Assembly: GCF_029892095.1 (NCBI RefSeq)
Contig: NZ_JARZAE010000004.1
Coordinates: 7,564,001-7,628,000, forward strand
Direction: 5' to 3'
Length of the DNA stretch: 64,000 nucleotides
Origin: Kitasatospora sp. MAP12-44
Lineage (GTDB): Bacteria; Actinomycetota; Actinomycetes; Streptomycetales; Streptomycetaceae
Under the pieces are notes generated by a model. It had not been told where the DNA came from and searched no databases. It saw only the letters and a list, made by a program, of their open reading frames with translations. The position numbers and the translations under genes were made by a program. Positions within the stretch are counted from its first letter, which is position 1. The number at the start of each line of letters is the position of its first letter. Positions 34,585 to 45,655 of this stretch are shown here, piece by piece.

Positions 34585-35128
34585 GGGCACCCCCTCTCGC
34601 GCAGAGCCCGGCCGAGCGCTCCGGGCTGGTCCACCCATTAGGCGGGAAGGCAACCTCCTCGACCTCGGCCGGCATGCCCGACCTGGAGCAGCTGTGTCCC
34701 ACGTGTCGACCTGACTCCCTCGAACCGAAAAAGAATTCAGCAGAATGACGATCCTTCGACCCACCCGAGTGCGGGGCCCGCATCCGCTGTGGAACCGGCG
34801 TCACCGCTGACGCCGGCGATCTTGCCGCCGTCCGGGCCAGGCAGCACGCTGCCTCGCGGCTTGGGGCACTCCGTCTCGCCCCGCGGTCGGTGGCCGGTTG
34901 AAGACCTGCCTCTCCTGTGGCTGGCCGGAAAAGGGCGTGGCCCCACCGTCCTGGTGGAGCCACGTCGCGCTGATCCTGTGTCTGCGCCCTGCTTCACGGG
35001 TGCGGGCCCGTGCCGGCCCCCGCGGGGTCGCCGGTGGAGGCGGGCCGGCTGGGCTCAGCTCCGTTGTGACGTCGACCTTCGTGGCGTTGTCTGTCGGGGC
35101 CGCCGGCGATGGCTGTCAGGCGAGACGG
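34585..35128. other. 544 bp without a supported gene
   Basis: No convincing coding sequence. It contains an 11/12 bp hairpin (34936-34964, CGTGGC/GCCACG ends), which could end transcription from the Rieske gene, and a short T-rich run near 34725-34740 upstream of the signal peptidase gene. Confidence 0.4.
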
Positions 35129-35671
35129 TCAGCCGCCGATGACCAGCTTCCCGTTGTCGACCTTGACCGGGACCGGGGGCAGCGGGGAGGAGGCTGGCCC
35201 TTCGGCGACCGAGCCATCGGCGATCTTGAAGGTGCTGCCGTGGCAGGGGCACTTGATGAGTCCGTCGGATACGCTGGAGACGGTGCAGCCCTTGTGGGTA
35301 CACACGGCGCTGAAGGCCTTGTACTGTCCCGCGGACGCCTGGGTGACGACGACCTTGGCGGCGGGGAAGACCATGCCGCCGCCGACCGGCACGTCCATCG
35401 CCTGGCCGAGTACGGTACCGCCGCTGGACATCGACGGATCCGTGGCACCGCTGGACGTGGGAGCGCCGGCGGTGGTACCGGACGCTGAGGAACCCATGGC
35501 GGTGGGAGTCGGCGCGCCGTCGGTTCCCGTCGCGGCGGATCCCGTCGACGCGGACGACGAACACCCGCACAGGGCCAGTGCGGCTGCACCGCCGACACCG
35601 GCCGTTCCGCAGAGCATGGCACGGCGGGTGGGTGCGGTCTGCTGGGCTTGGGCAGTTGTGCTCTCGGGCAT
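35129..35671 (-). CDS. exported Rieske [2Fe-2S] protein
   Basis: A 180-residue protein with a twin-arginine-like, lipobox-containing N-terminus (PTRRAMLCGTAGVGGAAALA then LCGCSSS) and a low-complexity Ser/Thr/Gly linker. The C-terminal Rieske domain carries both cluster loops, VCTHKGCTVSS and CPCHGSTFKI. It is probably Tat-exported, already folded with its cluster, and anchored by a lipid. It could accept electrons from the haem membrane protein. It is the last of three genes read from the ferredoxin-reductase promoter. Confidence 0.92.
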   Translation of the reverse strand: MPESTTAQAQQTAPTRRAMLCGTAGVGGAAALALCGCSSSASTGSAATGTDGAPTPTAMGSSASGTTAGAPTSSGATDPSMSSGGTVLGQAMDVPVGGGMVFPAAKVVVTQASAGQYKAFSAVCTHKGCTVSSVSDGLIKCPCHGSTFKIADGSVAEGPASSPLPPVPVKVDNGKLVIGG

Positions 35672-35823
35672 GGAGATCCCTTTCTCGAAGTTGGCGGTCA
35701 TGAGGAGCACCAAGAGAGTTGCGTCAGGCGAACTGGCGTGAGGGAAGGCGAAGGTGAGCCGTTGGCGCCCTGTCCGGTGGTGAGTCGACCGGCAAGGGTG
35801 ACGGCGTGGCCAGTAGGTGCTCG

Positions 35824-36069
35824 TCAGGCGTTCTGGTCGTCCGGCGGTTGCGGCGCGACGCTGCTGCTCCCAGGCGTCGGTGCCTTGCTGGGGGGCATCG
35901 GTGGCGCGGCCAGCATGGTCAGGAGGTAGAGGCCCATGGTGGCGACCATCACCGTGGCGATGAAGCGCCAACGGATGTTCTTTCTTGCCGGCAGGCTGAG
36001 CAGGTACGGAAGCCGGTCACCGGACTGCCGGGACGAGTTCTGTCTGCGACGGGTTGCTCGGCGGCTCAT
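35824..36069 (-). CDS. small single-pass membrane protein
   Basis: An 81-residue protein: basic cytoplasmic start (MSRRATRRRQNSSRQSG), one helix (WRFIATVMVATMGLYLLTML), and a Pro/Ser-rich external tail (PPMPPSKAPTPGSSSVAPQP). The start overlaps the stop of the ferredoxin-reductase gene by 4 bp (ATGA). It has no known domain. It may anchor the reductase or the Rieske protein at the membrane. Confidence 0.75.
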   Translation of the reverse strand: MSRRATRRRQNSSRQSGDRLPYLLSLPARKNIRWRFIATVMVATMGLYLLTMLAAPPMPPSKAPTPGSSSVAPQPPDDQNA

Positions 36070-38336
36070 CGGCGCCTCCTTGTACTCGGAGTCGGGGTCT
36101 GCGCAAGTGGGCCGGTGTGGCCGATGCGATCGCGGTAGTCCAGCAGTTGTCGCGGCATGTCGAAGGCCACCGCGGCCACCAGTTGGGTGCCCTGCGGCGT
36201 GTCGCGCTTGTAGGCGGCGACGAAGCTCTCGGAGCGGAGCGAGCCCTCGACGATCTCCATCCGCTCTCCCAGCGCGGGCATGCCGACAGCCTGGAGGCGC
36301 GTCCCGTGCTGCTCGGACCAGAAGCGCGGGACCGGGGTGAACATCTCGGCTTCTGCGGGTCCTTGGAGCAGGGAGTCGGCAGCGTGTTGTCCCATCTCGA
36401 CGGCGTGGATCAGGTGTTCCACCCGTCGGGGTGTGGAGTCGAACCTCTCGTTGGGCCACCGGGCCACGTCGCCCGCTGCCACGATGCCGGGTACCGGTCG
36501 GCCGGTCAGGTCCACGGCATGGCAGGTGGTGTCGCAGAGCACGCCGTCGGTGACGTCCAGTCCGCTGCCGTGCAGCCATTCGGTGCGTGGCACGCTGCCC
36601 AGCCCCAGGACGACGAAGTCGGCGTCGATCACCTCGCCGTCGTCCAGCCGCAGGCGCAGCCCTGAGCCGGTGTCGGTCCACTCGTTGATGGTCGTGCTGA
36701 GCCGGACATCGACCCCGGCCCGGGCCTGGATGCGGCCGACCACTTCACCCAGTTTGCCGCCCAGCACCCTGCGCAGGAGCGGGGCGCTGTGGACGACCAG
36801 GGTGACGTCCATGCCCTGGTCGCGTGCAGTGCAGGCGAGTTCGCAGCCGACGAAGCCGCCGCCGAGGATCACCACATGGTGGGCTTGGGCGGCGTGCATT
36901 GCCTGCTGGATCGCAGCCGCGTCCGCCAGGGTCCGTACGGTGCGGATTCGTTCGCTGAGGACGGGAGCCTGCGGCAGCCGCTTGGCGTCGACGCCGGTGG
37001 CGATCACCAAGCCGTCGTAGGGAAGCCGTTCACCGCCCCGGAGCTTCAGGGTCTTCTTCTCGGGGTCCAGCCCGATCATGTGAGTGCCGAGCAGCCAGTG
37101 GGCATCGAGGGAGTCGTCGGCTCGGAAGGTGAGATCCTCACTGCCCGACTCACCAGCCAGGAACTGCTTGGACAAAGGTGGTCGGCTGTAGGGCCGGCGC
37201 AGTTCCTCGCCGACCAGGACCAGTTCGCCGTCGAAGCCGCGCTCGCGCAGCCTGCTCGCGGCACTGAGCCCGGCCAGACCGCCCCCGGCGACCACGATCC
37301 GGCGGTAGCCGTCCCGGCTGGCCGTGGCGCCGCGGGAGCGGCGGGAGCGGCGGGCCGGGGCGGGCGCCGCTCCGCCGCTGATGGCGATGGCCTGCATCGG
37401 ACAGCAGCGGACCGCCTGCCGCGCCTTGGCCGCGAGGTTCGCCGGTACGTTGCCGGTGTAGTGGAGTGAGCCACCCTCGGAGATGCGGAAGACCTCCGGG
37501 GCCTCCTGCTGGCAGATGCCGTAGATGTGGCAGCGGTTGTTGTCCACGCTGACCTTCACCGGCTCGCTCTCGCTGACGAGTTTGGGAAGGAACTCCTCGG
37601 GGGCGAACTCCAGCCACGGCACCAGCTCCGCCCCGGATTCCAGCTCCAGCCCGGTCGCGAGCTCCAACCCGGTTTCGAGCTCCAGTTGTTCCGGCGTGAG
37701 CCAGACGGCCGGCAGCGCGTCACCCTGGAGTGCTTGCATGTCCTGGACCGGATAGCGCTCCGCCAGGGGCTGGACCGGCGGCTGCACCTGCGGTGAGGTC
37801 CACCTCACCAGCTGGGTGGACGCATCGGTGACCAGTGCCACGATCGGGGGCATCGGATACGGGGGCATCGGGCCGAACTCGGAGTATGGCGCGGGCACCT
37901 GATAGTCGGCGGGTACGTACGAGACCATCGGGTTGGTGAACGGCACCTGGTAGTCGTGAATAGGCGCCGACAGTTGCGGCGGCGGAAGGTAGACGGGCTG
38001 CGTGTCGTACGGCAGACCACTTGTGAGCTGGTGATGCCCGCTCCACCAGGGAGGCCACGCACCGGCCGGGACGGGCGCCGGCCAGCGGGCGTCGGTCGTG
38101 CTCTCCGCTACGCCCTGCGGCAGCAGTTGAGCCGCGGCCGGTTCGTATCCCTGCCACATCCCGCTGTGTTCCGGCCTGGACGGGGGCGGCGGTGGCCATT
38201 GCTCCTGCGGCTGGGAGCTCTCCCAGAGAGGCTGCTCCGGCGCCTGGAAGGTTTCCTGCAAGGGTCGTTGTTCCTGGTGACGTGGTTCATCCTGCGGCCA
38301 CCATGCTTCGTTGGACAATTCAGCCGGGATGGTCAT
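36066..38336 (-). CDS. ferredoxin / FAD-dependent ferredoxin reductase fusion with long N-terminal low-complexity region
   Basis: About 756 residues in three parts. The first about 280 are Pro/Gln/Trp/Tyr rich with a Leu-Glu repeat (ELETGLELATGLELESGAEL). A single-cluster ferredoxin follows: DNNRCHIYGICQQEAPEVF and VRCCPMQAIAI give C-x5-C...CP, as in [3Fe-4S] ferredoxins that serve P450s. The last about 390 form a rubredoxin/ferredoxin reductase with two dinucleotide sites (VAGGGLAGLSAASRLRERG, VILGGGFVGCELA) and GIVAAGDVARWP. The start is uncertain: no clear ribosome site, and open frame continues upstream. It is a plausible NAD(P)H-to-membrane electron entry point. Confidence 0.85.
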   Translation of the reverse strand: MTIPAELSNEAWWPQDEPRHQEQRPLQETFQAPEQPLWESSQPQEQWPPPPPSRPEHSGMWQGYEPAAAQLLPQGVAESTTDARWPAPVPAGAWPPWWSGHHQLTSGLPYDTQPVYLPPPQLSAPIHDYQVPFTNPMVSYVPADYQVPAPYSEFGPMPPYPMPPIVALVTDASTQLVRWTSPQVQPPVQPLAERYPVQDMQALQGDALPAVWLTPEQLELETGLELATGLELESGAELVPWLEFAPEEFLPKLVSESEPVKVSVDNNRCHIYGICQQEAPEVFRISEGGSLHYTGNVPANLAAKARQAVRCCPMQAIAISGGAAPAPARRSRRSRGATASRDGYRRIVVAGGGLAGLSAASRLRERGFDGELVLVGEELRRPYSRPPLSKQFLAGESGSEDLTFRADDSLDAHWLLGTHMIGLDPEKKTLKLRGGERLPYDGLVIATGVDAKRLPQAPVLSERIRTVRTLADAAAIQQAMHAAQAHHVVILGGGFVGCELACTARDQGMDVTLVVHSAPLLRRVLGGKLGEVVGRIQARAGVDVRLSTTINEWTDTGSGLRLRLDDGEVIDADFVVLGLGSVPRTEWLHGSGLDVTDGVLCDTTCHAVDLTGRPVPGIVAAGDVARWPNERFDSTPRRVEHLIHAVEMGQHAADSLLQGPAEAEMFTPVPRFWSEQHGTRLQAVGMPALGERMEIVEGSLRSESFVAAYKRDTPQGTQLVAAVAFDMPRQLLDYRDRIGHTGPLAQTPTPSTRRRR

Positions 38337-38629
38337 ACGAGTGGTGTCCAAATCGCTCGGGAAGGACCCCCTGACGAGGCCTTGACGGAGAGGGGCGACC
38401 GGATCAGGAAGGCCGGTAGCCACGTTGGGGGTGTCTGTCGAGACCCCGATTGCGACGGAACCTCGGTGGGACACTGTGGCGGCAATGTATTTCCGTTCTG
38501 CTGCTCTCTGCGGATGTACCCGGAAGGACCGTGGCACCGGCACACCAACCTTTCCATGCGTGGGTTCCATGGAATCCGGGAAAGTGGGAGAGAGCCGGTC
38601 CTCCGAGGCGGAGGAGGACCGGCTGATCC

Positions 38630-38700
38630 GATCGTAGGGTCATCTTGACGCGGGAACCCGTGAATAGAAGTGCTGCTAATCAACGCATAAGGTTGCGCTG
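38630..38700 (-). promoter_or_regulatory. 71 bp shared upstream element, ferredoxin-reductase operon
   Basis: Ungapped match of 56/71 to the element before the haem membrane protein gene. On its gene-proximal side (38596-38624) lies a perfect 10 bp hairpin, CCGGTCCTCC / GGAGGACCGG. The 19-mer end reads AACCTTATG-C-GTTGATTAG on the minus strand. Confidence 0.7.
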
Positions 38701-38715
38701 ATCCGTCGGGGGAGG

Positions 38716-38970
38716 TTGATGGTTCACCGGCGTTGGCGAGGACCGGCCGGACACCTGCTCTCCGTCCGAGCGATCCGGCTGGCGCTGACGGACCTTCAGC
38801 AACAGGGGGAGTTCCTCGCCGACGCGGCCCACGACCTGCGCATCCCGGAGACCGCGCTGCGTGACGACGCCCATCGGATCGCCGCGCTGGAAGGGACCGT
38901 GCGCCTGGCCACCCGGATGGGCGACCTGACCGACGGCACTCGACCTGAGTGCCTCATCCAAATTCCAAAT
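38716..38970 (+). pseudogene. possible histidine kinase fragment
   Basis: The frame includes LLSVRAIRLALTDLQQQGEF and FLADAAHDLRIPETALRDDA, which resembles the H-box region of a kinase (HDLR-x-P-x-TAL). Nothing recognisable follows and no ATPase domain exists, so this would be a remnant. The assignment rests on one short motif. Confidence 0.3.
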
Positions 38971-39219
38971 CTCACGCACCACTTCGGACAATGCCGGCTG
39001 CCACCTCGGCAAGACGCAGGCGAGAGCTGCGGGACATCCCCTGTCATCCGGGGCGTTGGGCAGGCCGGCAGGCGCAGTCCCGGGCCGGCGCGCGCGGTTT
39101 CTCGGGTATCCCGAACCGCAACCCCTGGCCGTCTTGGCCTGGCACGATGCGGGGCCGGGGAGGAGGTGCGGGCGGAAGGCAGGACGCCGGTCTTTCACTG
39201 ACCCGCCGTCAACTCGGCC

Positions 39220-39520
39220 ATCAGTTGGGTAGCGACCGGCGTTGACCGCAGATCCGCGGCGATCTTCCTCCAGCACAACCGGCGCATCGCGGCCCTGATC
39301 ACCGTGATCTGCCTGGCCCTGCTGGTCTTCTGCCTGATCGAGCGCCAAGTCCGCCAAGCGCTGGGACCCGACCAGACCCCATGCGCGGGCTCTATCCAGA
39401 CAACCGCGCCGTCCGCCCCATTGGCCGCATGATCTTCTACCACCTCGCCAGCCTGAAGATCCGGCCCGGCACCACCACCAGCCCACCCATCGTCTGTGCG
39501 TTCGCACGAGCGCGGGGCAC
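39220..39520 (+). pseudogene. IS1634/IS4-like transposase C-terminal fragment, frameshifted
   Basis: One frame reads ITVICLALLVFCLIERQVRQ and then, after a frame change near 39380, the next frame continues RGLYPDNRAVRPIGRMIFYH and LASLKIRPG. LIERQVRQ...P-x-GRMIF is the typical end of IS1634-type transposases. The upstream catalytic domain is gone. It lies directly after xdhC. Confidence 0.5.
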
Positions 39521-39542
39521 CCCTGTCGATCCGGTTGGAGAG

Positions 39543-40358
39543 TCAGTTCCCCTCGGTTTCGAAGGTGCGCAGCAAATCGGCAGCGACGCTCACGGCAATT
39601 GTCGCGGGTTCCTTGCCGGTGATGTCAGCCAGCCCGATCGGGGTCTTGATCCGATCGATGGTGGCCTCGTCGTGACCGCCCTCGGTGGCGAGGCGTTTGC
39701 GGAACCGCACCCACTTGGCCGCCGACCCGATCAGCCCGATGGAGCCGAGATGGGTTGTCCGCAAGGCGGCGTCGCACAGAGCGGCGTCCTCGGCGTGATC
39801 ATGGGTCATGATCAGGATGTGGGTGCCGCGCGGCAACTCCGCCAGCACCTCCTCGGGCAGCAGCGGCGTGTGATGCACGTGCACCTTCGCCACCGCGTCT
39901 GCCAGCACGTCGAGCCGCTCCTCGGTGAGGATGTCGGAGCGGGTGTCGATCAGATGGAGGTCGAGGTCCTGACGTGCCAGAATGCGCGCCAGTTCCAGCC
40001 CGACGTGCCCGATGCCGAAGATCGCCACCGCCCGTACCACTGGCAGCGGTTCAAGCAGCACCGAGACCGTGCCACCGCAGCACTGCACGCCATGCTGGTT
40101 GGTCACCTTGTCGTTCAGGGCGAAATCAATCAGCTCCGGCTCCGGCTCCGGCTTGGACACGGCGATCATCTGCCGGGCTCGATCGATCGCGACCGCCTCG
40201 ACATTGCCGCCACCGATCGAGCCCCACGTCTCGGTCTGCCCCACAACGAGTTTCGCACCGGCGTCGCGCGGGGCATGGCCGCGCACGGTCGCGACGGTCA
40301 CCAGCACGCCGGACTCGCGGCGTGCTCGCAACCGTGCGACCGCGGCGACCCACGTCAT
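39543..40358 (-). CDS. xdhC: xanthine dehydrogenase maturation factor XdhC
   Basis: A 271-residue XdhC/CoxI protein. It has GSIGGGNVEAVAIDRARQM, the HGVQCCGGTVSVLLEPL motif, and a C-terminal Rossmann domain (VAIFGIGHVGLELARILARQ) with IGLIGSAAKWVRFRKRL. XdhC binds molybdenum cofactor, protects it during sulfuration and inserts it into XdhB. The ATG overlaps the stop of xdhB (TGACATG); a GTG at 40367 is an alternative. It is the third gene of the operon. Confidence 0.95.
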   Translation of the reverse strand: MTWVAAVARLRARRESGVLVTVATVRGHAPRDAGAKLVVGQTETWGSIGGGNVEAVAIDRARQMIAVSKPEPEPELIDFALNDKVTNQHGVQCCGGTVSVLLEPLPVVRAVAIFGIGHVGLELARILARQDLDLHLIDTRSDILTEERLDVLADAVAKVHVHHTPLLPEEVLAELPRGTHILIMTHDHAEDAALCDAALRTTHLGSIGLIGSAAKWVRFRKRLATEGGHDEATIDRIKTPIGLADITGKEPATIAVSVAADLLRTFETEGN

Positions 40359-40359
40359 G

Positions 40360-42782
<2,423 letters not shown>

Positions 42783-42786
<4 letters not shown>

Positions 42787-44246
42787 GACGACACCGCCTC
42801 GGTGGTTTGCGCGTGCAGCTTCAGCAGACTCTGGCCGAGCATCGCGGAGCGGTAGTCGGCGCTGGCGCGGTGATCGTTCATCGGCGTGCCCTCGACCTGC
42901 AGCACCCGGGCCGCGGCTTCGATGGTCTCCGCCGCCCACGGCTTGCCCTCCAGGGCCGCCTCGGTGGCGAGGGCGCGGATCGGGGTGGCGGCCACGCCGC
43001 CCAGGCCGATGCGTGCCTTGCGGACGATCCCGTCCTCGATGTCGAGCGCGAAAGCGACAGCCACGCTGGAGATGTCGTCAAAGCGCCGTTTGGCGATCTT
43101 GTGGAAGGCCACGACAGGCGACAGCGGCAGCGGGATGCGCACTGTGCGGATCAGCTCGCCGGGACGGCGCACGCTCTGCCTGTAGCCGGTGAAGTAGTCC
43201 GCCAGCGGGACCTCGCGCTCACCGTCGACGTCGGCGAGCACCACCGATGCCTCCAGCGCTAGCAGCGCCGGTGGACTGTCACTGATGGGGGAGCCGGTAC
43301 CCAGGTTGCCGCCGAGGGTCGCACCGTTGCGGATGAGCCGGGATGCGAACTGCGGGAACAGCTCTGCCAGCAGCGGGACGCCGCCGTCGAGACGGCGTTC
43401 GATCTCGGTGAGCGTCAGCGCCGCCCCGATCTCGATGCAGTCGGATTCGACTCGCAGCTCCCGCAATTCGGACAGCCGGTCGATGGCGACCACGCAATCC
43501 GCCCGGCGGGAACGGATATTCACCTCCACGCCCCAGTCGGTGGAGCCGGCGACCACCACCGCGTCGGGCCGCTCGCGCAGCAACTGCAGCGTATCGGCAA
43601 AGGTGCTTTTTCGTAGGAACGCCCTGTCGTCCTGGGTGTATTCGGTGGCAGCCGGTGCGGGCGGGGACTGCTCGCGACGCTGCGCCAGCGGGTCCTCATC
43701 GGTGGGAGTACCGACGGCGAACGCGGCATCGCGAATCGGGCGATACCCGGTGCAGCGGCACAGGTTTCCGCTCAGCGCGTGCAGATCGAAACCGTTCGGA
43801 CCGTGCTCGGCGTCGGTGCCGTCGGCCGGGTCCGCGTGTGCGCAGCGGTCGGGGCGGTAGTACTCGGCGGCCATGCTGCAGATGAATCCCGGCGTGCAGT
43901 AACCGCATTGGGAGCCGCCGCGGACCGCCATCTCCTCCTGCACCGGGTGCAGGGTGGGCGGCATGCCGGCTTCGCCGGTGGTGGCGAGACCTTCGGAGGT
44001 AATGATCTCCTGACCGTCGAGCGCCGCGACCGGGACCAGGCAGGCGTTGACCGCCACCCAGTCGGTGGGCTTGCTCACCCCGGGACGGGCTACCAGGACC
44101 GAACAGGCGCCGCATTCACCCTCGGCGCAGCCCTCCTTGGTACCGGTGAGGCCACGCTCGCGCAGAAAATCCAGGATTGTGGTGTGGGGCGCAGCCGGTG
44201 AAATCGGTGTTGCTTTCCCGTTGACCGTGATCCGCGCCGCTACCAT
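42783..44246 (-). CDS. xdhA: xanthine dehydrogenase iron-sulfur/FAD subunit
   Basis: A 487-residue subunit. The N-terminal 2Fe-2S domain has CAEGECGACSVLVARP, the second cluster is SQCGYCTPGFICSMA with CRCTGYRPIRDAA, and the FAD domain has DAVVVAGSTDWGVEVN and NGATLGGNLGTGSPISDSPP. It carries electrons from the molybdenum site to NAD. It is the first gene of the operon; a TTGACC-N17-TATTTT promoter lies about 300 bp upstream on the same strand. Confidence 0.95.
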
Positions 44247-44555
44247 GACAGGCCTTCGTTTCGGTGCGCGATCGGTCGATTCATCATGTTCGCCAATTTC
44301 AGGCAGCTTTCTATGCTTCAGACGCGCCCCGCGAGAGGAGCGGGCGCGAAACGGCACGCAACAGCGACGTGCCGGAAGGTGGTGACGGGAAACCTGGAAT
44401 GTGCCACGGACGGGCACATCAGAACGGCCTGCTCAGCAGCCGTGCGCGATTCGACCCGGAACCCAGACCGTGCAGTGGGCGAGGCGACCAAGATCAGAGC
44501 TGGTGTACATCTGCTGGTCGCCTCCTTCCGGTAGTTATGGGTCGACGTCCACCGT
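44247..44555. other. 5' untranslated region of the xdh operon
   Basis: About 300 bp between the predicted transcription start and xdhA. No coding sequence or recognised riboswitch was seen by eye. Confidence 0.4.
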
Positions 44556-44596
44556 AAAATAGTGGCTGGAGTCACAGAGGTCAAGAGGTTGACCTC
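44556..44596 (-). promoter_or_regulatory. promoter of xdhABC with overlapping palindromic operator
   Basis: On the minus strand TTGACC (44579-44584) and TATTTT (44556-44561) are 17 bp apart. The -35 is one arm of a 20 bp palindrome at 44577-44596, GAGGTCAA-gagg-TTGACCTC. A dimeric regulator bound there would cover the -35. The sigma-70-like promoter is better than most in this genome. Confidence 0.6.
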
Positions 44597-44671
44597 GCTC
44601 GGCCTGCAGCCGACCAGTCACCCTCAAGCTCCTGCCGACCATCGACGCTGAAACGCCGTAAGAGGTCTGTG

Positions 44672-45010
44672 CTCAGGGGCGGCGATTCGGGCGTCCATCC
44701 CAGCGGTGGGTCGTCCAGGCCCGACGGATCAGGCTACGCACCGTGATGAAGGTATCGGCGAGGTCGAAGAAGGCGTCGATGACGGTAGCCCTGCGCTCGT
44801 AGCAGCGGGCGAGGCGGTGGAAGGCGTTCTACCAGGCGTGGGTCCGTTCGACGTGCCACCTCTGGCTTGCCTGGATCGGTGCCCTCTTGCCCTCTTGCCC
44901 TTGTGCGCGATGCGGCCGTGCAGGCCGCGTGTGTGTTGTCACGGCTGCCGACGCGACCGCCGTGGTTCTGGCGATGCCGTTCCCGCTCGGCCCACGAGCC
45001 GTCAGCGGTG
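44672..45010 (-). pseudogene. IS5-family transposase C-terminal fragment
   Basis: The frame reads SQRWHVERTHAW, then an in-frame TAG, then NAFHRLARCYERRATVIDAF, FDLADTFITVRSLIRRAWTT and HRWDGRP. WHVERT...W and the RCYERR motif are the end of the IS5-type DDE domain. The premature stop and missing N-terminus mean it is dead. Confidence 0.65.
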
Positions 45011-45058
45011 GTCACGAATGAACTTGTCAAACGCATTCGGGCGGGAGTCGGACCGTTG

Positions 45059-45351
45059 ACTGAGGATCTTCGGCGGGGGCGGCGCTCGTGGAGCACGACG
45101 GCGGCCTGGTGTGGGCGGAGGCGCTCGCACCGGGCCGCCGTGATGTCAATCAACTGGCCCTGCCTACAGGCTGGTTATGCATCCATCCGACGTGCGGATG
45201 ATGGGTTGGAGAGTCTGTTCACCCGAGGTCGAAGACGGCTGTCACCGGGGCGTGGTCGCTCCAGCGCTCGGCGTGGGTGGCGGCCCGCTCGACGTGGGCC
45301 GACGTGCATGTGGCCGCGAGGTTCTGACTGGCCATCAGATAGTCGATCCGC
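45059..45351. repeat. 293 bp direct repeat, copy B
   Basis: Same orientation and nearly the same sequence as 14149-14441 (two mismatches seen). Its left junction is next to the IS5-type transposase remnant. Its right junction cuts the exonuclease III-like reading frame at a different point from copy A. Confidence 0.85.
45219..45351 (-). pseudogene. exodeoxyribonuclease III (xth-like) C-terminal fragment, copy B
   Basis: It encodes RIDYLMASQNLAATCTSAHV to the WSDHAPVTAVFDLG end, as in copy A. The codons before RIDY differ (a DLLAD-type sequence instead of PGK), which marks the recombination point. Confidence 0.65.
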
Positions 45352-45504
45352 CAGCAGATCGAACCCTTTTATCGGGTCTGTCCAGCCAATGGCTCTGTCC
45401 CGTAATCGGTGGTAGCGCTGCGTGGTGGTCACGGGACAAGAGCTCGCGCCTGCGGAGGGACGACCCGCGTAGCCGAAGCGCGGACGGCAAGCGGATGACC
45501 GTCA

Positions 45505-45655
45505 GCTGCAGGTGAGTTGGGGTCGGCCCAGTCAGCGTGGTCGTCTTCGATGGTGGCGCTGCCGCCGTTGGTGACGACGAGTCGGAGCTGCTTGCCGCCG
45601 GTGAGGTCGGCGCTCAGGTGCTTGACGGGGGACGTTCCGGTGAGCGGGCCGCTGT
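45505..45655 (-). pseudogene. NPCBM-like domain remnant
   Basis: The frame reads GTSPVKHLSADLTGGKQLRL, then VVTNGGSATIEDDHADWADP. The LTGGKQLRLVV...DHADWADP pattern is the C-terminal part of an NPCBM carbohydrate-binding domain. It is in a different frame from the adjacent lectin protein, whose own last 20 residues overlap it, so it is probably cut off by a frame change near 45660. Confidence 0.5.

Noticed and set aside
34898..35488. Plus-strand coding sequence across the Rieske region
   Set aside because: Its sequence is the antisense of a clear Rieske gene with both cluster motifs, and the upstream part has no similarity or ribosome site.
38716..39201. Intact regulatory protein gene
   Set aside because: Only one short kinase-like H-box motif is recognisable. 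The remainder is low-complexity with no ATPase domain.
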